Origin: Betaproteobacteria bacterium | Lineage (GTDB): Bacteria; Pseudomonadota; Gammaproteobacteria; Burkholderiales; SG8-39 | Direction of reading: 5' to 3' | Assembly: GCA_005881355.1 (NCBI GenBank) | Contig: VBDM01000061.1 | Location: 1 to 12,888 of the forward strand | DNA length: 12,888 nt | In this document: positions 1 to 7,465 of the stretch, in pieces | How the letters are laid out: each line of letters begins with the position of its first letter | How positions within the stretch are numbered: the stretch's first letter is position 1 | Made by a program: the position numbers and the translations under genes | Notes under the pieces: model-generated | Told to the model about the DNA's origin: nothing | The model's database searches: none | Seen by the model: the letters and a program-made list of their open reading frames with translations, nothing else

Positions 1-2
1 TG

Positions 3-488
3 GCTTTTCGCTTCGTCAAGCCGCCCGGCTTCGATTTCAAGGCGGGCCAGTCCGTGAATGTCTCGCTGATCGACCCCCCGGAAACGGACGGCAAGGGCAA
101 CCGGCGCAGTTTCTCCATCGTCAGCGCGCCTTTCGAGGGCGAGCTCGCGATTGCCACGCGCATGCGCGACACCGCCTTCAAGCGCGTGCTGAAGGCCGTG
201 CCGATGAGGACCAAGGTTCACCTCCGGGGGCCGGGAGGCATGCTCATCCTGCACGGGGACGCCTCGAGGCCCGCGGTGCTCCTCGCCGGCGGCATCGGCA
301 TCACACCGTTCGTGAGCATGCTCAGGCAGGCGGCGCACGAGCGGCTGCCGCACAAGCTCTTCCTGTTCTATTCGAACCGCAGACCCGAGGACGCGGCGTT
401 TCTCGACGAGCTGACCTCGCAACCCGAATTACCGTTTCATCGGCACCATGACCGAGATGGAAAGGTCCCGCCGTCCCTGGAAGGGTGA
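3..488 (+). CDS. FAD/NAD(P)-binding oxidoreductase (ferredoxin-NADP reductase type), 5'-truncated, frameshifted
   Basis: This is the in-frame upstream part of a flavin-dependent reductase that passes electrons between NAD(P)H and a partner protein. The start lies before the window; an ATG at 54 is internal. Seen in the sequence: a flavin-binding RRSFSIVSAP stretch (FNR pattern R-x-[YF]-[ST]), then HLRGPGGMLIL, then a nucleotide-binding GGIGITPFVSML motif, followed by LFLFYSNRRPEDAAF, the usual FNR order. The frame runs into TGA at 486-488, but homology to the family leaves this frame near 420 and continues in another frame (see 421-657). No [2Fe-2S] domain is visible in the part present. The electron partner cannot be told from the window. 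Family assignment is confident; the specific role is not. Confidence 0.8.
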   Translation, partial: AFRFVKPPGFDFKAGQSVNVSLIDPPETDGKGNRRSFSIVSAPFEGELAIATRMRDTAFKRVLKAVPMRTKVHLRGPGGMLILHGDASRPAVLLAGGIGITPFVSMLRQAAHERLPHKLFLFYSNRRPEDAAFLDELTSQPELPFHRHHDRDGKVPPSLEG

Positions 489-657
489 GAAGGGATTCAT
501 CGACAAGGCCATGCTCGAGCGCCATCTCGACGACCTGCCGGGAGCGGTCTGCTACATGGCCGGGCCGCCGGCGATGATCGAGGCGATGCAGAAGATGCTC
601 GTCGAGGCCGGAGTCAATAGCGAAAACATCCTCAGCGACGAGTTCTACGGCTACTAG
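421..657 (+). pseudogene. C-terminal part of the same oxidoreductase, displaced by a frameshift
   Basis: Read from 421 in a different frame from the upstream part, this stretch gives NPNYRFIGTMTEME, then GFIDKAMLERHL, CYMAGPPAMIEAMQKML and the C-terminal EFYGY, ending with TAG at 655-657. These are the last elements of the FNR nucleotide-binding domain: the AGPPAM loop and the terminal aromatic residue. The join is abrupt. The upstream frame reads DELTS up to 419, one spare base (c420) follows, and the new frame starts at 421. Family members usually have several more residues before the NPN motif, so a small deletion with a net frame change (+1 or -2) fits better than a single inserted base. 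An independent start at the ATG at 448 would leave only 69 residues and no obvious ribosome-binding site. It could be a real inactivating mutation or a sequencing or assembly error. Confidence 0.7.
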
Positions 658-716
658 AGGGCTCGCAGCCGATCTCCGTATATCATGGCGGCTGCCTGAA
701 ATCCCGGGAGCTGACC

Positions 717-2105
<1,389 letters not shown>

Positions 2106-2139
2106 AATCGCCTGAAGCGAACCCTGAAGGCAGGGCGCC

Positions 2140-2400
2140 ATGAGCAAAACATGCACTCACCAAGACCAGATCCGGAAGGTGAAGCCGTCCGCGAAACGCT
2201 GCGAGGGCTGTCTCAAGGCGGGCGATCGCTGGGTGCAGCTGCGCATGTGCCTGACCTGCGGGCACGTCGGCTGCTGCGATTCCTCGAAGGGCAGGCACGC
2301 GACGAGGCATTTCGAGGCGACCGGCCACCCGATCATGCAGTCGGCCGAGCCCGGCCAGAGCTGGCGCTGGTGCTACGTCGATCAGGTCTACGTCGAATAG
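2140..2400 (+). CDS. Small UBP-type zinc-finger protein
   Basis: This 86-residue protein consists almost entirely of one UBP-type zinc finger, a fold that in eukaryotes binds the ubiquitin C-terminus. Stand-alone bacterial members are common and their function is unknown. Seen directly: C5/H7, C21-x2-C24, C37-x2-C40, H42, C45/C46, H53-x3-H57 and H63, matching the Cys/His spacing of the domain, with the core MCLTCGHVGCCDSSKGRHA followed by HFEATGHP. It begins 34 bp after fumC. A ribosome-binding sequence (AGGCAGGG, 2128-2135) sits just before the ATG, and the end is followed 37 bp later by a YciI-family gene on the same strand. The three may be co-transcribed, but there is no clear functional link. 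No signal peptide is present, so it is cytosolic. Confidence 0.88.
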   Translation: MSKTCTHQDQIRKVKPSAKRCEGCLKAGDRWVQLRMCLTCGHVGCCDSSKGRHATRHFEATGHPIMQSAEPGQSWRWCYVDQVYVE

Positions 2401-2437
2401 CGCCCCTGCTCGAAGACAGGCATCGCGAGGGAAAAGC

Positions 2438-2752
2438 ATGCTCTACATCATGTATAACGAAGACCGGCCCGACGGGCAGGCCATCCGCGCCGCGACGCGC
2501 GAGGCGCATCTCGCCTATCTGGAGCGCCACAAAGACATCCTCGTGCTCTCCGGCGGGACGCTCGCCGAGGACGGCAAGACGCGCACCGGCAGCGTGTTCA
2601 TCATCAACGTGCCCAGCCGCGAGGCGGCGGAGAAGTTCTCCGCCGAGGAGCCGTTCCGGAAAGCCGGTCTGTTCAAGACGGTGAAGATCACGCGCATGCG
2701 CCGCGGCCAATGGAACCCGGAGGCTGCGCCTACGACGGCGGAGGGGAATTAG
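2438..2752 (+). CDS. YciI-family protein
   Basis: This 104-residue protein has the small ferredoxin-like alpha/beta fold of the YciI family (dimeric alpha+beta barrel superfamily). Family biochemistry is sparse: a conserved His-Asp pair has been proposed as catalytic, and fused versions occur in degradation enzymes. Seen here: the N-terminal beta-strand MLYIMYNEDRP, the helix containing REAHLAYLERHKD (H24, with D33 after it), the GGTLAEDG turn, then a SVFIINVPSREAAEKFSAEEPF strand-helix unit and the closing strand KTVKITRMRRGQW. The C-terminal tail (about residues 92-104) is low in structure. The start is supported by GAGGG about five bases upstream. It is the last gene before a non-coding gap, probably the end of the transcript coming from fumC. 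Substrate and role are unknown. Confidence 0.85.
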   Translation: MLYIMYNEDRPDGQAIRAATREAHLAYLERHKDILVLSGGTLAEDGKTRTGSVFIINVPSREAAEKFSAEEPFRKAGLFKTVKITRMRRGQWNPEAAPTTAEGN

Positions 2753-2781
2753 TTCCGGGTTTCCGCCCCGACCTGTGTCAT

Positions 2782-2805
2782 ATTCCCTTGCCGTAGGGGA
2801 TTTTT
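2782..2805 (+). terminator. Weak candidate intrinsic terminator after the YciI gene
   Basis: Bases 2782-2787 (ATTCCC) pair with 2796-2801 (GGGGAT, one G-T wobble) around an 8-base loop, and a run of five T follows at 2801-2805. The stem is short. A second perfect 7-bp stem (TTTCTTG 2803-2809 with CAAGAAA 2813-2819, loop CCG) overlaps the T run and could compete with it. The position 30 bp past a stop codon is right for a terminator, but the strength is doubtful. Confidence 0.35.
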
Positions 2806-2854
2806 CTTGCCGCAAGAAATACTGCCGCGTGCTTTCGGCTGTGCCTGTTAGAGA

Positions 2855-2883
2855 ATCCTCCCCTCGTAAGCAAGAGGGAGGAT
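2855..2883 (+). promoter_or_regulatory. Hairpin sequestering the ribosome-binding site of the lipoprotein gene
   Basis: ATCCTCCCCTC (2855-2865) is complementary to GAGGGAGGAT (2874-2883) with one bulged C and an 8-base loop. The right arm contains the purine-rich Shine-Dalgarno sequence of the gene starting at 2887. If this stem forms in the mRNA it would hide the ribosome-binding site and lower translation until opened. The rest of the 134-bp gap (2753-2886) contains the terminator-like stems at 2782-2819. I see no convincing -35/-10 pair. Confidence 0.4.
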
Positions 2884-2886
2884 GGC

Positions 2887-4467
2887 ATGTATACAAGAAC
2901 CCTGGCGGCCAAGGGCATTTCGAGCATCGTTGTATTGGCGCTCGCGCTGCTGCTTGCGTCGTGCATCAAGACCAAGACACAGGCACCGGGCGGCTTCAGC
3001 ACGGTCGGCGGCACGGTCTCGGGCCTGACCGGCACCGGGCCCGTTCTGCAGAACAACGGCGGCGACAATCTCGCGATCTCGGCCAACGGCCCCTTCACGT
3101 TCTCAATCCCGCTGCAGCAACAACACGCCGCCTACAGCGTCACCGTGCTTACCCAGCCTTCGGGCCAGAGCTGCACGGTCGCCAACGGCACCGGGACGGC
3201 CAGCGCGAACGTGACCAACGTCGCGGTCAATTGCGTGAGCAATGCGTTCACGGTCGGCGGCACGGTTTCGGGCCTGACCGGCACCGGGCTCGTGCTGCAG
3301 AACAACGGCGGCAACAATCTTCCGGTCTCGGCGAGTGGCGCCTTCACTTTTTCCACCGCCATCGCCAGCGGCAGACCTTACAGCGTCACGGCCCTCACCC
3401 AGCCTTCGGGCCAGAGTTGCACGGTCGCCAACGGCGCCGGGGCAGCCAGCGCGAACGTGACGAACGTCGCGGTCAATTGCGTCACCAGTACCCACACCGT
3501 CGGCGGCACCGTCTCGGGTCTTACCGGCACCGGGCTCGCGCTGCAGAACAACGGCGGCAATAATCTCGCGATCTCGGCCGATGGCGCCTTCACCTTCTCC
3601 ACGGCCTTGGCCGTAGGCGCGACCTACGCCGTCACGGTGCTTACCCCGCCCTCGGGCCAGGGTTGCTCGATCGCCAACGGCAGCGGCAGCATCGCGGGCG
3701 CGAATGTCACGAACGTCGCGGTCGCTTGCGTCGCGCCGCCCGGCCCCCCGACCCTGAGTCTCGGCTTCGGCGTGAAAGAGCTGCAATTCAGCTGGCTCGC
3801 CGTCAGCGGCGCCACTTTCTATCGCCTTCTCGAGAACCCCGACGGCGTCTCGGGCTACGCCCAGGCGGCGACCAACCTCATCGGCTTGAGCTACAACTAC
3901 ACGATAGCGGTGCACCGGCGCCTGAACGCTTCCTATATCCTCGAGGCGTGCAACAGCGGCGGCTGCACGGCCTCCGCCGCCCGGATCCTGGGGACCGACC
4001 TCGCGCTGGCGATCGGCTATGTAAAAGCTTCGAACACCGGAGCCCGCGACCAATTCGGCTTCTCGGTCGCGCTGAGCGGCGACGGCGGCACGCTCGCGGT
4101 CGGCGCGCCGAACGAAGACAGCGGCCTCACCGGTGTTACCGCCGGCATCGTGAACGAAGCGACTGCCGGCAATGCTGCCAACGACGCCGGAGCGGTGTAC
4201 GTCTACACCCGCAGCGCCGGCGCCTGGTCGCAGCAGGCCTATCTGAAGGCTTCGAACGCCGGCGCCAATGACGTGTTCGGCATCGCGGTCGCGCTGAGCG
4301 GCGACGGCAATACGCTCGCGGTCGGGGCGCGGCTGGAAGCCAGCGGCCTCACCGGTGTTACCGCCGGCATCGTGGACGAAGCGACTGCCGGCAATGCTGC
4401 CTCCAACGCCGGGGCGGTGTATGTCTTCACCCGCAGCTGTGAAGGCATCGAACACGGGGCCCGGTGA
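2887..4467 (+). CDS. Putative surface lipoprotein with repeat domains, Fn3-like segment and FG-GAP blades (N-terminal, in-frame part of a broken gene)
   Basis: This is probably an outer-membrane or surface-anchored structural or adhesive protein; no enzymatic motif is seen. The N-terminus has a charged start, a hydrophobic stretch and the lipobox LASC with C26 as lipidation site. The next residue is Ile, not the Asp that causes inner-membrane retention. Residues 39-116, 122-198 and 204-281 are three copies of a TVGGTVSGLTGTG...VNVAVNC-like unit, each with two cysteines that may form a disulfide. Residues about 285-375 resemble an Fn3 domain (LQFSWLAVSGATFYRL). FG-GAP beta-propeller blades begin at Y378 with the repeating FGxSVALSGDGNTLAVGAP pattern. 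The proper frame ends at S517 (4437). After that, 10 out-of-frame residues lead to TGA at 4465-4467, while the homologous sequence continues in another frame to 5331. The start is supported by GAGGGAG at 2874-2880. Confidence 0.75.
   Translation: MYTRTLAAKGISSIVVLALALLLASCIKTKTQAPGGFSTVGGTVSGLTGTGPVLQNNGGDNLAISANGPFTFSIPLQQQHAAYSVTVLTQPSGQSCTVANGTGTASANVTNVAVNCVSNAFTVGGTVSGLTGTGLVLQNNGGNNLPVSASGAFTFSTAIASGRPYSVTALTQPSGQSCTVANGAGAASANVTNVAVNCVTSTHTVGGTVSGLTGTGLALQNNGGNNLAISADGAFTFSTALAVGATYAVTVLTPPSGQGCSIANGSGSIAGANVTNVAVACVAPPGPPTLSLGFGVKELQFSWLAVSGATFYRLLENPDGVSGYAQAATNLIGLSYNYTIAVHRRLNASYILEACNSGGCTASAARILGTDLALAIGYVKASNTGARDQFGFSVALSGDGGTLAVGAPNEDSGLTGVTAGIVNEATAGNAANDAGAVYVYTRSAGAWSQQAYLKASNAGANDVFGIAVALSGDGNTLAVGARLEASGLTGVTAGIVDEATAGNAASNAGAVYVFTRSCEGIEHGAR
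3001..3729 (+). repeat. Three tandem coding repeats of about 82 codons
   Basis: Units start at 3001, 3250 and 3496 and end at the Cys codons closing at 3234, 3480 and 3729, a period of 249 and 246 bp. Each encodes a beta-rich domain opening with VGGTVSGLTGTG and containing LQNNGG, GxFTFS, PSGQxC and NVTNVAV. Units are strongly similar but not identical in DNA, so this is an older duplication than the exact repeat at 4438-5009. Confidence 0.85.
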
Positions 4468-5009
4468 CAACTTCGGCAACTCGGTCGCCCTTTCCGGCGA
4501 CGGCGACACGCTCGCGGTCGTGGCGCCGTTCCAGTCCGCCGGCACCACCGGCTTCGCCGGCGCGGTGTACGTCTACACCCGCAGCGCGGGCGCGTGGTCG
4601 CAGCAGGCTTACCTCAACGCTTCGAACACCGGGACCTTTGACCTGTTCGGCAATTCGGTCGCGCTGAACGGCGACGGCAACACGCTCGCGGTCGGGGCGC
4701 CGCTCGAAGACAGCGGCCTCACCGGTGTTACCGCCGGCATCGTGGACGAAGCGGCTGCCGGCAATGCTGCCTCCGACGCCGGTGCGGTATACGTCTACAC
4801 CCGTAGCACCGGCGCGTGGTCGCAGCAGGCCTATGTGAAGGCATCGAACACGGGGCCCGGTGACAACTTCGGCAACTCGGTCGCCCTTTCCGGCGACGGC
4901 GACACGCTCGCGGTCGTGGCGCCGTTCCAGTCCGCCGGCACCACCGGCTTCGCCGGCGCGGTGTACGTCTACACCCGCAGCGCGGGCGCGTGGTCGCAGC
5001 AGGCTTACC
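4438..5009 (+). repeat. Exact 176-bp direct repeat (4438-4613 and 4834-5009)
   Basis: The two copies are base-for-base identical by eye and lie 396 bp (132 codons) apart. Each encodes one FG-GAP blade with the distinctive VVAPFQSAGTTGFAGAVY version. A different blade (TLAVGAPLEDSGLTGVTAG type) lies between them. Identity stops at the frame break at 4437/4438 on the left and at the frame break at 5009/5010 on the right. Confidence 0.9.
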
Positions 5010-5331
5010 CGGCGACGGCAATGCGCTCGCGGTCGGCGCGCCGTTCGAAGACGGCAGCGGCACCGGCATCGGCAGCTTGCCGGACGAATTGGCCCCGGAC
5101 TCAGGCGCGGTGTACTTTTACGCCCGCAGCGCCGGTACCTGGTCGCAGCAGGCATATGTCAAAGCTTCGAACCTCCCTGAATTCAATGACCAGTTCGGCA
5201 CTTCGGTCGCCCTCTCCGGCGATGGCAACACGCTCGCGGTCGGGGCGCGGTTCGAAGACGGCAGCAGCACCGGCATCGACGGCACGCCGGATAATCTCGC
5301 TGTCGACGCCGGAGCGGTTTATCTGTACTAG
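4438..5331 (+). pseudogene. Displaced C-terminal part of the FG-GAP lipoprotein gene (two frame breaks)
   Basis: This is the continuation of the gene starting at 2887. From 4438 to about 5009 the FG-GAP blades are perfect in a second frame (VKASNTGPGDNFGNSVALSGDGDTL-type units). From 5011 they resume in the original frame (GDGNALAVGAPFEDG onward) to TAG at 5329-5331, ending AGAVYLY. Counting all segments gives seven blades: two before 4438, three in the shifted block and two after it, the last without a trailing linker. Compared with intact blades, about 26 bp are missing at the first join and about 55 bp at the second. Together that is 81 bp, 27 codons, so the flanking parts remain in frame with each other. 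No plausible separate start with a ribosome-binding site is seen. The shifted block shows no decay, so the damage is recent or artefactual. Confidence 0.65.
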
Positions 5332-5493
5332 GGTCACCGAAGCAGGCTGAAGGTCCGCGCCGGCCCCAAAAGTCGGCGCGGAGGGACTTCCAAAATCACA
5401 CCCACGCCCCCGGTTGGGGCGCGTGGCAGGCCGTGACCGCCCTGCGGCGTCGCATGAAGGTAGAATCCGACTTTCCCCGCAGGAGGCGTTTCA
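5332..5493. other. Intergenic stretch with two GC-rich hairpins
   Basis: The perfect 9-bp stem TCCGCGCCG (5354-5362) / CGGCGCGGA (5374-5382), with an 11-base loop, follows the lipoprotein stop and may help end transcription, although no T run follows. A second, bulged stem pairs CCACGCCCC (5402-5410) with 5416-5426. TAGAAT at 5461-5466 is a fair -10 match for the downstream operon, but I cannot find a well-spaced -35. No credible gene is seen here. Confidence 0.5.
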
Positions 5494-6477
5494 ATGCGTT
5501 CGCCATTTCCCGGACTGATCCGGTTGATCACGCTCGCGGCGCTCGCCGTCGCGCCGGCCGCGTTCGGGCAAGGTGCAAAGAGCTACCCGGACAGGCCGGT
5601 GCGCGTCGTCGTCGGCTATTCGCCGGGCGGACTGCCCGACACCATCGCGCGGCTGATCGGCCAGAAGCTCTCCGAGCGCTGGGGCCAGCAGTTCCTCGTC
5701 GAGAACAAGCCCGGCGCGAACGGCATCCTGGGCGCGGAATTCGTAGCGAAGGCGGCGCCTGACGGCTACACGCTGCTGATGACGGACAACTCGACCCACG
5801 CGATCATTCCGTTCCTGTTCGCCAAGCTTCCCTACGACGCGGACAGGGATCTCATTCCCGTCTCGCTCACCGCGCGCGCGCCGTTATTCCTCGCCGTGCA
5901 CCCGTCGGTCAAGGCCAATTCCTTCCGGGAGCTGATCGCGCTGATCAAGGCCGAGCCGGGGAAATACAGCTACGGTTCCTCAGGCATCGGCAGCACGCAT
6001 CATCTGTGCATGGAGTACCTGAAGGCGTCTCTGAACCTCGACATGACGCACGTGCCGTACAAGGGCACGGGGCAGAGCGTGCCCGCCGTCGTGGGAGGGC
6101 AGGTTCCCATGGTGCTGTCCGGGTACCAGAACCTTGCCGCCCACGCCAGGGACGGCCGGGTGAAGCTGCTCGCGATCAACTCGCTCAAGCGCTCGGAGCT
6201 CGCCCCGGACGTGCCGGCGATCGCCGAGACCATTCCCGGATTCGATTTCGCGCCGACCTTCGGCCTGTTCGCGCCCAACGGAACGCCGCGGGAGATCATC
6301 GTGAAGATCGGCGCCGACGTGGCGCAGGCGGTGAAGCTCCCCGATATCGTCGAGCGCATGAGAAACCTCGGCATCGAGCCCCTCGGAGTTTCGGGGGACG
6401 AATGGGCGAGGCTGCTGAAATCGGATGCGGAGCGCTACTCGAAGGCGATCAAGCTGTCGGGCGCAAAAGCGGAGTAG
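5494..6477 (+). CDS. Bug-family (TctC) tripartite tricarboxylate transporter solute-binding protein
   Basis: Bug proteins are periplasmic receptors that capture small, mostly carboxylated solutes. Some deliver them to TctAB membrane partners; many are orphans. This 327-residue protein has a signal peptide (hydrophobic core about 8-23, likely cut after AFG at 23-25). The Bug hallmarks follow: YPDRPVRVVVGYSPGG with the PGG loop at 44-46 and D49, then VENKPGANGILGAEFVAKAAPDGYTLL, KLPYDADRDLIPVSL, and the domain-two HVPYKGTG motif. Length is normal. The start is well defined by AGGAGG at 5481-5486, seven bases upstream. The next Bug gene begins 9 bp after its stop and a ring-cleavage dioxygenase follows, so one transcript and an aromatic-acid-related ligand are likely, though that ligand is an inference. 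No TctA or TctB gene is in the window. Confidence 0.93.
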   Translation: MRSPFPGLIRLITLAALAVAPAAFGQGAKSYPDRPVRVVVGYSPGGLPDTIARLIGQKLSERWGQQFLVENKPGANGILGAEFVAKAAPDGYTLLMTDNSTHAIIPFLFAKLPYDADRDLIPVSLTARAPLFLAVHPSVKANSFRELIALIKAEPGKYSYGSSGIGSTHHLCMEYLKASLNLDMTHVPYKGTGQSVPAVVGGQVPMVLSGYQNLAAHARDGRVKLLAINSLKRSELAPDVPAIAETIPGFDFAPTFGLFAPNGTPREIIVKIGADVAQAVKLPDIVERMRNLGIEPLGVSGDEWARLLKSDAERYSKAIKLSGAKAE

Positions 6478-6486
6478 AGCGCGGGC

Positions 6487-7449
6487 ATGGCGTTCATCCG
6501 ACTCGCCTTCGCGCTGCTGTCTCTGGCGGCCGCAGCGACCGCCGCGGCCCAGGACTATCCGTCGCAGCCCATACGGCTGATCGTTCCCGGGCCTCCCGGG
6601 GTCGGCATCGATCTTGACGCGCGCCCGATCGCCCAGAAAATGGCGGAGCTGCTGCGCCAGCCGATGGTCATCGAAAACCGCCCCGCAGCGGGCGGCATCG
6701 TCGCGATGGAGGCGGCGGCCAAGGCGGCGCCCGACGGCTACACGCTGATCGTCGCCGGCATCGGCCAGCTCGCGTCTTTCCAGTATCTCTACCGCAAGCT
6801 GCCCTACGATCCGGAGCGCGATTTCACACCGGTAAGCCTCATGCAGGTGCTTCCCTCGGTGCTGACCGTACACCCGTCGCTCGGGGTGAGCTCGGTGCGG
6901 GAGCTGATCGCGCTCGCCAAGGCGCGTCCCGGCGAGATCACGTTTGCCTCGCAGGGCAACGGCACTTTCGTGCACATGGCGGGCGAGTTCTTCAAGGCGG
7001 CGACAGGGGTCGACCTCAGGCACATACCCTACGGCGCGCAGAGCCCGTTCAACGATCTCGCGGGCGGGCATGTCATGGCGATGTTCAGCGGCATCGCGCC
7101 GGTGATCGGCAACGCGAAGGCCGGCAAGCTCAAGATCCTCGCTGTGTCGTCGAAGCAGCGCGTCGATCTCATCGCCGGTGTGCCGACCTTCACCGAGGCG
7201 GGCGTTCCGGCCTATGACGTGAGCGCGTGGAACGGTCTCGTCGCGCCGCGCGGCACGCCGGCGGCCGTCGTCGCCCGGCTGAATGCCGAAGCCGCGAAAG
7301 CGGTCCAGGCCCCGGAAGTGAAAGAGCGCATGCTGCGCTTCGGCGGCGTCCCGGTCGGAAGCACGCCGGAGGAGTTCGCCGAGTTTCTGCGAGCGGAGCG
7401 CTCCAGGTGGGGGAAGCTTATCCGCGAGGCAAGGCTGCAGCTCGATTAA
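6487..7449 (+). CDS. Bug-family (TctC) solute-binding protein, second of a tandem pair
   Basis: A 320-residue periplasmic binding protein with a short signal peptide (MAFIRLAFALLSLAAAATAA, cut near AAAQ) and the mature start DYPSQPIRLIV. Bug motifs are seen: VIENRPAAGGIVAMEAAAKAAPDGYTLI, KLPYDPERDFTPVSL and HIPYGAQSPFNDLAGG. The ligand loop is unusual. Where most relatives have PPGGG followed by D and AR, this protein reads PPGVGIDLDAR (36-46), so the second glycine is valine; D42 is kept. It starts 9 bp after the upstream Bug gene with only a weak purine stretch ahead (GAG near 6476), which fits translation carried over from the upstream gene. It is clearly diverged from its neighbour, so the pair probably has different ligand preferences and is not a recent duplication. 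Confidence 0.92.
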   Translation: MAFIRLAFALLSLAAAATAAAQDYPSQPIRLIVPGPPGVGIDLDARPIAQKMAELLRQPMVIENRPAAGGIVAMEAAAKAAPDGYTLIVAGIGQLASFQYLYRKLPYDPERDFTPVSLMQVLPSVLTVHPSLGVSSVRELIALAKARPGEITFASQGNGTFVHMAGEFFKAATGVDLRHIPYGAQSPFNDLAGGHVMAMFSGIAPVIGNAKAGKLKILAVSSKQRVDLIAGVPTFTEAGVPAYDVSAWNGLVAPRGTPAAVVARLNAEAAKAVQAPEVKERMLRFGGVPVGSTPEEFAEFLRAERSRWGKLIREARLQLD

Positions 7450-7465
7450 GCTAAAAGGAACGAAC

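Noticed and set aside
2775..2795. Possible sigma-54 promoter (TGTCAT...TTGCC) before the lipoprotein gene
   Set aside because: The -24 element lacks the required GG and the spacing to TTGC is one base too long.
3001..5331. Regular repeats that could suggest a CRISPR array or satellite DNA
   Set aside because: The units are coding, with codon-level periodicity and conserved protein patterns (82-codon domains and FG-GAP blades); there are no short identical repeats with unique spacers and no cas genes.
5354..5382. Classic rho-independent terminator after the lipoprotein gene
   Set aside because: The stem is strong and perfect, but no T run follows on either strand; it was kept only as a hairpin within the intergenic entry.
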